Source: Pedobacter sp. BAL39 (lineage in GTDB: Bacteria; Bacteroidota; Bacteroidia; Sphingobacteriales; Sphingobacteriaceae). From it: DNA of 64,000 nt. The DNA is taken from assembly GCF_000170795.1 (NCBI RefSeq), contig NZ_ABCM01000006.1, positions 1-64,000 of the forward strand, written 5' to 3'. Made by a program: the position numbers and the translations under genes. This document shows positions 9,045-16,889 of the stretch, piece by piece (the stretch's first letter is position 1; each line of letters starts with the position of its first letter). The notes below the pieces were generated by a model. The model searched no databases. It had not been told where the DNA came from and saw only the letters and a program-made list of their open reading frames with translations.

Positions 9045-9284
9045 TTATACCGCCAGTGCAGATAATTCTTCAGGTTTGAAGCCGATGATGCGGGACATCT
9101 CCTGATCCTGCTCCAGAACAATCACCGTAGGAACGGAACGAACTCTGAACTGCATCGCAACTTCAGGCTGATTGAAAGGATTGATGGTTTCGTAAACTAC
9201 ACCTTTTCTATCCAGGAACTCAGAGACCATATTGCAAGGGCTGCAATCGTCTTTCTCAAATTTGATTATTCTTTTTGTACTCAT
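9045..9284 (-). CDS. nrdH: NrdH-like redoxin with CSPC active site
   Basis: 79 residues; first gene of the nrd operon. Glutaredoxin/thioredoxin-like fold: strand KRIIKFEKDDCSPC with the redox pair C14/C17, then EFLDRKGVVYETINPF, a cis-Pro loop VRSVPTVIVL and a short C-terminal helix. It is likely the electron donor that re-reduces NrdE. Typical NrdH has CxxC of the CVQC or CMQC type; CSPC is more thioredoxin/YtpP-like, so the symbol rests on position. A palindromic ACAAAGCGCTGT (9319-9330) and weak -7-like boxes lie upstream. Confidence 0.8.
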   Translation of the reverse strand: MSTKRIIKFEKDDCSPCNMVSEFLDRKGVVYETINPFNQPEVAMQFRVRSVPTVIVLEQDQEMSRIIGFKPEELSALAV

Positions 9285-9583
9285 CTTAAGGGGTCTTTAT
9301 GATTAAAAATATCAGCGTACAAAGCGCTGTTTTTTGGAGCTTCAAAAATGCAAATTAATTAGGTAGGCTCGCTCCAGACATTATCAACATCCGGTGGAAA
9401 AGCAATTGAAATTTATGACAGACGACTTACTTTACTCTCTGATATTATAGGTATCCTAAATCAACAGTTTTCCTAACCCTTTCTCATCAAGTAGTTTGCG
9501 AAAATAAAATGAAAGAAAAGATGCCACACGCATTTTTCATTTAACAATAGTCATGTCTATAACTACCCTGTGAAAAACTTAAT
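9285..9583. other. Intergenic region upstream of nrdH
   Basis: 299 bases between nrdH and the PAP2 gene, both on the minus strand, so it must hold the nrd promoter and the 3' end of the PAP2 transcript. I see CATTTTTG on the minus strand (9343-9350), one mismatch from TAnnTTTG, and the palindrome at 9319-9330. No ORF and no clear NrdR-box pair. Confidence 0.4.
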
Positions 9584-10189
9584 TTAAGGTCTCAATCCCC
9601 CTAGTGCGAAGGCAGTCCCGGTTCCCAATGCAGCACCTGCCACTACGTCCGTAGGATAGTGTACCCCAAGGTAAAGTCTGGAAAAACTGACCGAGCCGGC
9701 CCACAAATAGGAAGGTGCGATAATGTACCATTTCGGGTAGGCCCTGGACAATGCCGTAGCGGTAGTGAACGAGGTAGAAGTATGCCCGGAAGGGAAAGAA
9801 TAATGACCTGGCTGATAGACAGAAACGATCTTCACATTATGAAAGGGTCTTGGGCGTTTCACGATCTTTTTAATGGCCATGGTCAGCAAGGTATTTACCG
9901 CTGAGCTGCTGGCTACATATAATGCATTCTGACGCATCTCCTTGTCGTTACCGATGACACCGGCAGCAAGCAGGCCCACCGGCACACCAACATTTACCAG
10001 ATCGTTGTGTTTCGACAAAAACATAAAAAAGCCCGTGCGTTCTGGTGTACGGTGATGAGAAAGGTCAATCAGGATCTGGTCGTCCAGCTGCTGAAGTTTA
10101 TTCTGTGCGTGTCCCCGCAAAGGTAAAATGAATAACCAAAAGGATAATATCGGGAAGTATCTTAGAAAGGTAGATTTTCTAATGTTCAT
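9584..10189 (-). CDS. Membrane-associated PAP2 phosphatase
   Basis: 201 residues with a signal peptide ending GHAQ. All three acid-phosphatase motifs are present in order: KKIVKRPRP, PSGHTSTS and SRLYLGVHYPTDV (residues about 108-190), with hydrophobic helices between them. The PAP2 family dephosphorylates lipids such as undecaprenyl pyrophosphate, phosphatidate or lipid A; the substrate is not readable here. The active site should face the periplasm. Confidence 0.9.
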   Translation of the reverse strand: MNIRKSTFLRYFPILSFWLFILPLRGHAQNKLQQLDDQILIDLSHHRTPERTGFFMFLSKHNDLVNVGVPVGLLAAGVIGNDKEMRQNALYVASSSAVNTLLTMAIKKIVKRPRPFHNVKIVSVYQPGHYSFPSGHTSTSFTTATALSRAYPKWYIIAPSYLWAGSVSFSRLYLGVHYPTDVVAGAALGTGTAFALGGLRP

Positions 10190-10265
10190 GAAGTAAAATT
10201 ACGTTATTTTTTTTTAAACCATTTTCAGCATCCGTTGTTTTTACTACACAATTACATTGAACATC

Positions 10266-10409
10266 ATGAAAAGTAACTCCACTCCGCCCGCACAAAAGGA
10301 AGCTATTCCTTCAGAAAAAAGCTTAGCAACTAAGCTTCAAGATAAAACAAAATCCGTTAAATCTGCAACACCTAAAAGAAGAGTAAACCCGCGTCTTTTA
10401 ATTTTGTAA
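10266..10409 (+). CDS. Possible 47-residue basic small protein
   Basis: A short frame from the ATG at 10266 to TAA at 10407. The product is Lys/Arg/Ser-rich (KLQDKTKSVKSATPKRR) with no membrane segment. It is the only gene-like object in a 315-base gap between two minus-strand genes. TTG (10235) and TACATTG (10254) resemble a weak Bacteroidota promoter, though very close to the ATG. It is followed by a 12-bp hairpin that could terminate it. I do not recognise the protein and it could be chance. Confidence 0.4.
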   Translation: MKSNSTPPAQKEAIPSEKSLATKLQDKTKSVKSATPKRRVNPRLLIL

Positions 10410-10423
10410 ATGATTTATTGCCG

Positions 10424-10461
10424 TACTGCTCCTGAAATACAATGAAAACTCAGGAGCAGTA
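10424..10461. terminator. Perfect 12-bp stem-loop
   Basis: Arms TACTGCTCCTGA and TCAGGAGCAGTA with a 14-base loop; no long T-run. It lies between the small plus-strand frame and the 3' end of the DUF2490 gene and could stop transcription from either side. Confidence 0.6.
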
Positions 10462-10504
10462 ATTTGCAGGTCTGCATGCCAAACGCCTCCCCGCAAACAC
10501 TAGT

Positions 10505-11212
10505 TTAAAATCTTGAATATAGTGCCAGCTGCAGGATATTGTTCATCGTATTGCGCTGCACACCTTTTGACGACTGGTTCATATATCCCAGTTCAACATC
10601 CAGTTTTTTATGAAACCGGTAACCTAGAGCGCCATAAGCCCTGTTCTGGTCGAACACTTTCGTATTCAGCTCCTCCTTATTCTGAAGATTCAGAAAGACC
10701 TCATTCTGAATGGCCGCGAAAGGGCCCTTTTCAAAAGCCGCAGTCTGTTTTTTCAATGGTACAATAAAACGGAAAAAATACCGGAAGCGTTGTGAAAATA
10801 GTTGATCATCACCATAACGTTCGATGAAGCGTTGCTCCAGGCGGAACCTATGACTACCACTAATGCTGGCAATATTATGTTTAAAAATATACTGCTCCCA
10901 GATCCGGTGTTCCACCAAGGTGTAGTCGTCGGCAGCATCAGGTTTATTATGGGTAGTATTCAGCAGATAGCCCAGTGTAAGGTCATTTTTATCGTTTATA
11001 AAATAGGTAATCCCGGGTCGGAACATAAAATTCCTCAGGTATCCCCATTCGTCGGCCGACCGGAGTTGCACATCGAGGTGGCTACCCCATTTCTCATTGA
11101 ATTTATGACTACTCATGAGAAACAGCCAGCCGCTGTTCTGTGTAGTCGTCTGCGCCCTGATCGCAGTGCCCCATAAAATGAGCAGAAGTAAGGGATAAAT
11201 GGAATAACGCAT
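10505..11212 (-). CDS. DUF2490 outer-membrane beta-barrel-like protein
   Basis: 235 residues: signal peptide ending AIRAQ, then repeated amphipathic strands rich in aromatic residues and the terminal pattern LALYSRF expected of a barrel. The order NSGWLFLMSSHKF, RNFMFRPGITYF, EHRIWEQYIF, RFRLEQRFI, QRFRYFFRFIVPL and YGALGYRFHKKLDVELGYMNQ is that of DUF2490. Function unknown; probably an outer-membrane structural or transport protein. It forms a single unit, 141 bases after the OmpA gene and separated from it by a strong terminator. Confidence 0.82.
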   Translation of the reverse strand: MRYSIYPLLLLILWGTAIRAQTTTQNSGWLFLMSSHKFNEKWGSHLDVQLRSADEWGYLRNFMFRPGITYFINDKNDLTLGYLLNTTHNKPDAADDYTLVEHRIWEQYIFKHNIASISGSHRFRLEQRFIERYGDDQLFSQRFRYFFRFIVPLKKQTAAFEKGPFAAIQNEVFLNLQNKEELNTKVFDQNRAYGALGYRFHKKLDVELGYMNQSSKGVQRNTMNNILQLALYSRF

Positions 11213-11268
11213 AAATACTGTTTAATTCGTATGTGTAATCCGCAAATTAACAAGATTTAGGAGAACAC

Positions 11269-11311
11269 AAAAAAAGCACCGTCTAAAAGTATCGTACTTT
11301 CAGGCGGTGCT
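11269..11311 (-). terminator. Strong terminator after the OmpA lipoprotein gene
   Basis: A 17-bp stem (AGCACCGTCTAAAAGTA with TACTTTCAGGCGGTGCT, one mismatch and one G-T) with a TCG loop. Seven A to its left become a T-tail on the minus strand. Confidence 0.9.
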
Positions 11312-11353
11312 CCTCAGCTTTATCGCTCAAACACGATCAATTTAAAGCTTTTT

Positions 11354-11878
11354 TTATTTCCTTTTGATCTCAACGCGACGGTTTAATGCCCTACCTTCTT
11401 CGCTGTCATTTGTAGTGATTGGCTTGGTAGCACCGAAACCTTTAATGCTCAGGTTTGCTGCAGGGATCCCCGCATTCACCAGGTAAGATTTTACCGAATT
11501 CGCACGGTCAACAGAAAGCGAAAGGTTGTGTTCAACACTACCTTCGGCAGAAGAATTGCCATTCAGCACGAAACCGACAGTAAGGTCTTTTTTCATTTCT
11601 CTAACCACCTGGTCGAGAATTTCAAACGAAGCCGTTTTCAATACATCAGAATTGAACTCGAACTGGATATTGTTGAAATTGTAGCTGGCTTTTTCAGGAA
11701 CTGGTGCAGGCTCAGGTGCCGGTTCCGGTTCAGGCTGTTTTTCTTCAACAGGCTCAGGTTTAGGCGCGACAACAGGAGGTGTAGGTTTTGCCACTACTTT
11801 TTTTGATTTACAAGATTGTAGGGAGATGCCGAACAGCAATACCGCTGCCAGCAATAACTGTGGTTTAAAAAACTTCAT
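11354..11878 (-). CDS. OmpA-family peptidoglycan-binding lipoprotein
   Basis: 174 residues. Lipobox LQSC places the lipidated Cys at 23. Residues 30-60 are a Pro/Glu repeat linker (PEPVEEKQPEPEPAPEPAPV) that can span the periplasm. Residues about 68-172 are an OmpA C-terminal domain: IQFEFNSDVLK, NGNSSAEGSVEHNLSLSVDRA, IKGFGATKP and ALNRRVEIK, with the Asp/Arg pair that binds diaminopimelate. Role: tethering the outer membrane to peptidoglycan (Pal-like). Confidence 0.93.
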   Translation of the reverse strand: MKFFKPQLLLAAVLLFGISLQSCKSKKVVAKPTPPVVAPKPEPVEEKQPEPEPAPEPAPVPEKASYNFNNIQFEFNSDVLKTASFEILDQVVREMKKDLTVGFVLNGNSSAEGSVEHNLSLSVDRANSVKSYLVNAGIPAANLSIKGFGATKPITTNDSEEGRALNRRVEIKRK

Positions 11879-11998
11879 TTGTGATTTATTTTAATTGTGT
11901 CCGTAAACATAACTAACGTTCTTTATTTCTGTACCATTAAACTTGAAATAATTAGGAAAGTATTACCAACTAAACGCATGATCAGGTAAAATAGTACC

Positions 11999-12649
11999 TT
12001 ATTTTTTTACATCCGGAGCAACCCCATCATCATTGTCACCGTTGCCGGCATTGCTGATGTTTAGTTTCAGTCCGAGGTCCTCTGCTTGTTTCTGATGTGC
12101 TTTCAGTGCGGGCAACGCCTTGGCAGCGAACTGTTTGACATCAGCGTTTTCATAGGTGGTGGCGCGATCAAAAAGATCCACCGCAGTACGGTGTTCATTG
12201 ATCAGCATCACCAGATATTTTTTATCCAGCTCGTCTGCAGTTAGTGTTTCCAATCGACTCAACTCATCTCTTTTGGATTGCGGAAGTGCTTCCGGCAGAC
12301 TCATTCCTTTGCCATTGGCAATCAGCGAAAGGTCTGTTGCCATCTTTGTATGGTCTTTGATCATCATTTCAGCAAGAGACTTAATTTCCGGGCGCTTCGT
12401 TTTTCCGATAATCATTCGGGCGGCGCTGATCTGCGTCATGCCGGTCACTGCAGCGTTTAAGAGAAATGACTTTTCATTACCAGTAAGGTCCACATCAGCC
12501 GTGGCTGCCTGCGCGCGCAGGGTGGTATCCAGTGCCGTATCCGCCTGGACAGTTGCCGGGTCGTCACGATCTTTTCTTTCGCTATTTTGGCAGGACTGCA
12601 AGGCCATGAAGGCCGCAGCACAAAAAGCCAGTTTCACATAGTTTTTCAT
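11999..12649 (-). CDS. DUF4142 lipoprotein
   Basis: 216 residues from the ATG at 12649 (KNYVKLAFCAAAFMALQSC, lipobox Cys20). The frame extends to 12691 but the extra residues break the signal peptide. After a charged linker, residues about 60-200 are the all-helical DUF4142 (ferritin-like/DUF305-like) bundle: AAVTGMTQISAARMI, IKSLAEMMIKDHTKMATDL, LINEHRTAVDLFDRA and QFAAKALPALKAHQKQAE. Members occur in envelope-stress neighbourhoods; function is unknown. The next gene upstream encodes an MscS channel 48 bases away, so the two may be co-transcribed. Confidence 0.9.
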   Translation of the reverse strand: MKNYVKLAFCAAAFMALQSCQNSERKDRDDPATVQADTALDTTLRAQAATADVDLTGNEKSFLLNAAVTGMTQISAARMIIGKTKRPEIKSLAEMMIKDHTKMATDLSLIANGKGMSLPEALPQSKRDELSRLETLTADELDKKYLVMLINEHRTAVDLFDRATTYENADVKQFAAKALPALKAHQKQAEDLGLKLNISNAGNGDNDDGVAPDVKK

Positions 12650-12697
12650 AGGAAGTTGTTTTTTATTTAGGATATTCTCCATGAATAACAAGCCATC

Positions 12698-13831
12698 TTA
12701 GAAATCGTTTTCATTTCCAGCTTTAAAACCAGACTTTAAGGGGCTGTCCGGGCGTGTTGTCCCTTTTTCGTTTGCACCGGTATACTCAATTCTTTTCTTT
12801 GGCAATGCTTCCGGGAAGTTACTCCGGATGAAATCAATCATATGTTCCCTCACATCGCAACGCAAGTCAAAAGCCTCTCCGGAACTGCGGGCACTCATCA
12901 AAAAACGGATTTCTATATAATCTGCTTTATTATCGGTCACCTGCACCACATTGACCCTTTTGTCCCATAGCGGATGTGCAGTCAAGACGGCGCTAAGTTC
13001 CTCCCTTAGCGGCGGAACTGGCACCGTGTAATCCAGGTACAAGAAGACCGTACCGAGGAGTTCTGCAGAAACCCTTGTCCAGTTTTGAAAAGGTTTTTCT
13101 ATAAAATAGGTAATCGGCAGAATGAGTCGCCGCTGGTCCCAGATGCTCACCACCACATAAGTAAGTGTAATCTCCTCTATCCTGCCCCATTCCCCTTCGA
13201 CGATTACGACATCGTCAATCCGGATAGGTTGTGTAAAAGCGATCTGAAAACCTGCCAGCAGGTTTCCCAGGGATTTCTGTGCAGCGAAACCAATGATGAT
13301 ACCTCCGATCCCGACTCCCGTCAACAGTCCTGCCCCCACCTTCCGCATACTTTCAAAGCTTAGCAGCACAATACAGATGGTGATGATGATGATCAGGGAA
13401 ACGGTAAACTTACGTACAAACTGCATCTGCGTACGTAACTTCCGCTCCTTGAGGTTATCAATCTTGTTCAGATCATATTTATGATAAAAATAATCTTCAA
13501 GCACTTTGATGATGCGGATCAGCATCAGAGAAATTAAGATGGTAAGGGTAATTTCCAGTAATTTATCAAATGCCGAATGCCACTGCGGGCGCATTTTCAT
13601 AAAGCTCAGCGAGATATTGAGCATCAGCAGGGGCAGGAAAACATTTACCGGACCCTGAAGATGTTTGATGATGGAATTGATCACAAAAGTCAGCCAGAAC
13701 CGGGAAAAGATCATGAAGATCTTCCGGATAAGAAAGCTGATCAGCATCCCTGCGAGAATGGCGGCAGCGGCGGTGATCAGGTTATGTAATATCCCGGAAA
13801 ACTGATAGTTAAGTAGTCGATCCAAATCCAT
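12698..13831 (-). CDS. MscS-family mechanosensitive ion channel
   Basis: 377 residues. Four or five hydrophobic helices in residues 15-185; the pore helix TM3 is the Gly/Ala-rich GAGLLTGVGIGGIIIGFAAQ. It is followed by the MscS beta domain (IAFTQPIRIDDVVIVEGEWG, EITLTYVVVSIWDQRRLILP) and a C-terminal alpha/beta domain. Opens on membrane tension in the inner membrane. It ends with a polar tail of about 35 residues after RIEYTGANEKG. Confidence 0.93.
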   Translation of the reverse strand: MDLDRLLNYQFSGILHNLITAAAAILAGMLISFLIRKIFMIFSRFWLTFVINSIIKHLQGPVNVFLPLLMLNISLSFMKMRPQWHSAFDKLLEITLTILISLMLIRIIKVLEDYFYHKYDLNKIDNLKERKLRTQMQFVRKFTVSLIIIITICIVLLSFESMRKVGAGLLTGVGIGGIIIGFAAQKSLGNLLAGFQIAFTQPIRIDDVVIVEGEWGRIEEITLTYVVVSIWDQRRLILPITYFIEKPFQNWTRVSAELLGTVFLYLDYTVPVPPLREELSAVLTAHPLWDKRVNVVQVTDNKADYIEIRFLMSARSSGEAFDLRCDVREHMIDFIRSNFPEALPKKRIEYTGANEKGTTRPDSPLKSGFKAGNENDF

Positions 13832-13918
13832 AGGCTGTTCAATAAAAAGAGGAGTAACTGCCCCCTGTAAATGAACAATCCTGAACCAGGATAGTTTGTA
13901 TTTTTAAAACGAAAAGCG

Positions 13919-14233
13919 CTACTTTCTGATGTTAAAGTTATATAAAGACGAGGTTTTCCATCGGATGTACCCCAGCTTATCACATTGATCAGCCACGGCC
14001 TGACTGATGAAATCAGGAACATCATTTACAATCTTCCACCTGATGTTATACTTGCTATTGTAACTCATGTAAACTACTATATCCTGCATCAGGGGTTCAA
14101 CAGATTCCAGTTCCTTCAGGTGCACCTTTTGTAATTCTGCAGCAAGACGCTTCAACCTTTCATTCATTACGGTGGACAGCGGAGCAGCTAGGGAAACGTC
14201 AGTTTCTGTAATTGCGAGTACGGTAACGGTCAT
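13919..14233 (-). CDS. Hypothetical protein
   Basis: 104 residues, not recognised. Start is ATG followed by TVTVLAITETDVSL. There is no signal peptide; a central helix (LKRLAAELQKVHLKELESV) is followed by aromatic-rich VVYMSYNSKYNIRWKIV. It looks like a compact cytosolic protein. It lies 87 bases from the MscS gene in the same direction. Codon use appears like that of its neighbours. Confidence 0.55.
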   Translation of the reverse strand: MTVTVLAITETDVSLAAPLSTVMNERLKRLAAELQKVHLKELESVEPLMQDIVVYMSYNSKYNIRWKIVNDVPDFISQAVADQCDKLGYIRWKTSSLYNFNIRK

Positions 14234-14393
14234 ATCTATCTGGGTGTAATACTACAAATATTAGCAAATATAAAAATTCTAATTGAGTATTATCCTTCAG
14301 AACGATAAAAAACAGAGTTTAATGACACTGCTCAGCTATTTTCAAGAGATAAAAATCGCTTAAAAACTACGAAAAACACCTCCACATCAGGCA

Positions 14394-14567
14394 TTAAATA
14401 CCTGACAATGAACGTACAAAATCATGTGCCTTGTGCTGCACGGGGATTCCTTTCTGAGCCATATTTTTCATAGTCTTACTTTTTGGTGAGACTTTCACGT
14501 AACCATTTGAATCTGAGTACGCATACTCAGAAATTTTCTTTAAGAGTTTGATATCGAGCATTTTCAT
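14394..14567 (-). CDS. Small basic hypothetical protein (57 aa)
   Basis: Open frame from ATG at 14565-14567 to TAA at 14394-14396. It starts MKMLDIKLLKKISEYAYSD, with a second ATG two codons in. Lys/Ser-rich, no membrane segment. I do not recognise it. A short palindrome (TCAGG...CCTGA, 14387-14405) spans its stop. Length and composition fit a genuine small Bacteroidota protein but proof is lacking. Confidence 0.5.
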   Translation of the reverse strand: MKMLDIKLLKKISEYAYSDSNGYVKVSPKSKTMKNMAQKGIPVQHKAHDFVRSLSGI

Positions 14568-14968
14568 AGAGCTAAAGATACAAACTTCGATTTAATCATT
14601 CCCAAAATGTTTAAAAAAAATATCTGTTTTTTCCATATTTCCGAAGAAATAACCATTACCAAGAAGTGTCCTAAAACTGAACGTCACTGTGCAGCTCAGT
14701 GTGCAGACCAAAAAATAGAATAGTATAAATTTTGATATTTTCAAATCTTTTAAAAAAAATAAAAAAACATTCAAAAAACCTCTTAAAACGCTTTAAATGG
14801 CAACTAAGGCATAATAACGCTCCTAATATTTGTAAAAAAATGTTAAATAATTATAATTTCTATATTATTTTCAGTAAACAAATCCTATTTTTTTCTCGAA
14901 CTGGTACACAAATTGTAAGTATTTTGTTGAACAGATTTAAACAATCCATCAACAAATTTCATCTACCT
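14568..14968. other. AT-rich gap upstream of an ECF sigma gene
   Basis: About 400 bases, strongly AT-rich with many A and T runs. Frames present (for example minus 14592-14774) are low-complexity and probably accidental. It should contain the promoters of the divergent small gene and of the sigma factor; GTATTTTG at 14919-14926 is a partial -7 match. No RNA gene or repeat was seen. Confidence 0.4.
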
Positions 14969-15502
14969 ATGAAAAACATCACCTTCAATTATCAGATTTA
15001 TGACCACAAGTCATCTCTGCAAAATTTCGCCATGAATTTCACAAAAAATGTTGAAGACGCTAATGATTTGGTGCAGGATACGATGTTAAAAGCCATCCGT
15101 TATTCCGCCCTTTATCAAAAAGGTACGAATTTGCGCGGTTGGCTGTTTACCATCATGAGAAACACTTTCATCAATAACTACAGAAGGATGTCCAAAAGAC
15201 AGTCGGTCATTACCACGACTGAAGACCTATCCTCCTATCAGCTGACCAGCAGTGCCTCCAACAATCAGGGAGAAAATAAGATGATGATGGAAGATATTCA
15301 AAAAGCACTGGAAAAACTGCAGCCTGAATATTACACGCCATTTATTAAATATTTTGAAGGATATAAATACCATGAGATTGCAGACAAGCTGGGCATTCCA
15401 ATTGGAACAGTAAAAACACGCATCCATGTGGCACGCCAGGTACTCAAAGGAAATTTAAAAATGTACAGCGAGGAATTTAAAAGGACCAGCAGATACGCAT
15501 AA
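14969..15502 (+). CDS. ECF RNA polymerase sigma factor
   Basis: 177 residues from ATG 14969 (MKNITFNYQIYDH); the frame is open further upstream, but that part is AT-rich leader. Region 2: FAMNFTKNVEDANDLVQDTM, LRGWLFTIMRNTFINNYRR. Region 4: EKLQPEYYTPFIKYFEGY, then the helix-turn-helix YHEIADKLGIPIGTVKTRIHVAR. No anti-sigma gene is adjacent, so control is not readable. Followed by its own terminator at 15526-15558. Confidence 0.93.
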   Translation: MKNITFNYQIYDHKSSLQNFAMNFTKNVEDANDLVQDTMLKAIRYSALYQKGTNLRGWLFTIMRNTFINNYRRMSKRQSVITTTEDLSSYQLTSSASNNQGENKMMMEDIQKALEKLQPEYYTPFIKYFEGYKYHEIADKLGIPIGTVKTRIHVARQVLKGNLKMYSEEFKRTSRYA

Positions 15503-15525
15503 GACACCATACATCATCTACCTAG

Positions 15526-15558
15526 AAGGCAATTGTTATGAACGACATTGCCTTTTTT
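15526..15558 (+). terminator. Terminator of the sigma factor gene
   Basis: Stem AAGGCAAT/ATTGCCTT with a 13-base loop and a following T-run. The ATG at 15538, which would otherwise start the next gene, lies inside the loop, so that codon is unlikely to be used. Confidence 0.85.
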
Positions 15559-15573
15559 CATTTTAAGCCCATC

Positions 15574-16494
15574 ATGAGACAGCCTGTTCATCCGATCAGA
15601 AATAATAAATCCATTTATAGTGCCCTGGCGGCCAACCTGCTGATTGCCATTACCAAATTTATCGCAGGGGCTTTCAGCAACAGTTCTTCTATGATCTCTG
15701 AAGGCATCCACTCCCTTGTAGATACCATCAACCAGGTGCTTCTGCTTTACGGATTGAAAAGAAGCCGCAGACCCGCGGATGCCGGTCGCCCTTTTGGATA
15801 CGGTAAGGAACTCTATTTCTGGTCCTTTATTGTGGCCATCATGATCTTTGGACTTGGCGGCGGAATCTCCATCTACCAGGGTATCGATCATATCATCGAA
15901 CCTGAACCACTCGGAGATCCTACATGGAACTACGTTGTCATCGGACTTTCCATTCTCTTTGAAAGCTCTTCCTTATATATTGCCATCAAAGAATTCAATG
16001 CGCTTCGCAATGGACTAGGATGGTGGAAGGCGATTGTCAAAAGTAAAGACCCTTCCAGCTTTCTAGTTCTGTTTGAAGACAGCGCGGCCGTTATGGGTCT
16101 GCTGATCGTATTGGTCTTCATGATCATCGGGCACCATTACCAGCTGCCGTTTATGGATGGCGTAGCCTCAGTCTGTGTGGGCCTATTATTAGTGTTGGTT
16201 TCAGCAATACTGGCCCGCGAAAGCCGCAGTCTGCTCATGGGTGAAGGGATCGCCCCTGAGACTCAACAAAAAATTACCTCCATCATCACCGGGCATCCCG
16301 CTGTCGAGAAAGTGCTTCATATCATGTCTACCTATCAATCTCCTCAGGATGTCTTATTGATGGCCATCGTTGTTTTTAAAAGCGAAATGAATACAGCAGC
16401 AATTACGGATGCCATCACCGTCATCAAAAAAGACATCGAGGCCAGCTTCCCCCTGGTACATTACATCATCATCCAGCCCTCTGCAGATCAATAA
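15574..16494 (+). CDS. Cation diffusion facilitator (CDF) metal transporter
   Basis: 306 residues from ATG 15574 (RQPVHPIRNNKS). An in-frame ATG at 15538 is rejected because it lies in the terminator hairpin of the sigma gene. Six helices in residues 15-215; the metal site is MISEGIHSLVDTINQ in TM2 and FEDSAAVMG in TM5 (H/D...D pattern). A cytosolic CDF dimer domain follows (EGIAPETQQKITSI to the end). This branch (RPFGYGKELYFWSF) resembles SLC30A9-type exporters; probable substrates are Zn, Mn, Co or Fe. Confidence 0.9.
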   Translation: MRQPVHPIRNNKSIYSALAANLLIAITKFIAGAFSNSSSMISEGIHSLVDTINQVLLLYGLKRSRRPADAGRPFGYGKELYFWSFIVAIMIFGLGGGISIYQGIDHIIEPEPLGDPTWNYVVIGLSILFESSSLYIAIKEFNALRNGLGWWKAIVKSKDPSSFLVLFEDSAAVMGLLIVLVFMIIGHHYQLPFMDGVASVCVGLLLVLVSAILARESRSLLMGEGIAPETQQKITSIITGHPAVEKVLHIMSTYQSPQDVLLMAIVVFKSEMNTAAITDAITVIKKDIEASFPLVHYIIIQPSADQ

Positions 16495-16517
16495 AAACAG
16501 GGAAATAAAAAAATGAC

Positions 16518-16548
16518 AATAAAGTCTATAATATTAGTAGACTTTATT
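16518..16548. repeat. 11-bp inverted repeat at the tRNA promoter
   Basis: AATAAAGTCTA and TAGACTTTATT, perfect over 11 bp with a 9-base loop. Its right end touches the TATATTTG -7 box of tRNA-Cys. It could be the terminator of the CDF gene (stop at 16494) or an operator. Confidence 0.6.
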
Positions 16549-16555
16549 ATATTTG
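16548..16555 (+). promoter_or_regulatory. Bacteroidota -7 box (TATATTTG) for tRNA-Cys
   Basis: Exact match to TAnnTTTG, 37 bases before the mature tRNA. A clear -33 TTG is not visible, since that position is inside the inverted repeat. Confidence 0.6.
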
Positions 16556-16592
16556 TATCGGAGGCACCGAACAATGATGCCTTCAATTCTAT

Positions 16593-16663
16593 AGTCATGT
16601 GGCCGAGTGGTGAGGTGAGGGTCTGCAAAACCCATAACGGCGGTTCGAATCCGTCCATGACGT
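16593..16663 (+). tRNA. tRNA-Cys (GCA)
   Basis: 71-nt cloverleaf: acceptor GTCATG/CATGAC, D-arm GCC/GGT, anticodon loop CTGCAAA with GCA at 16625-16627, T-arm GGCGG-TTCGAAT-CCGTC, and discriminator U73, which is the identity base for tRNA-Cys. CCA is not encoded. Two positions do not pair as drawn: the first acceptor pair (A-G) and the base pair 27-43 (A-A). Processed from a transcript starting near 16562 and ending at the terminator at 16674. Confidence 0.9.
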
Positions 16664-16673
16664 CAAGTAACAG

Positions 16674-16697
16674 AAAAGAGGCTTTTGCCTCTTTTTT
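16674..16697 (+). terminator. tRNA-Cys terminator
   Basis: AAAAGAGGC-TTTT-GCCTCTTTT followed by further T; classic rho-independent form, 11 bases past the tRNA. Confidence 0.9.
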
Positions 16698-16889
16698 ATT
16701 ACTACATCCTATCGTCACATTAGCTTTATTTACAGATTGCTAAGTTCATCAATGGGGAATTTCTGTTGGTCTGTATATCCAAGGACAAATCACTCATCAA
16801 TCGTCAAACAGACGCAAAAATATCTGCTGGGTACGCGTGCGAAATCTGAATGGCAGCCAAATTGCGTAATAACAATTACATACAGACTG

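Noticed and set aside
9319..9330. ACAAAGCGCTGT palindrome before nrdH as an NrdR box
   Set aside because: Does not match the NrdR consensus and no second box is found at the usual spacing.
14592..14774. 60-codon minus-strand frame in the AT-rich gap
   Set aside because: Hydrophobic, Phe/Leu-rich composition comes from poly-T DNA; the start is in a poor context and no features are visible.
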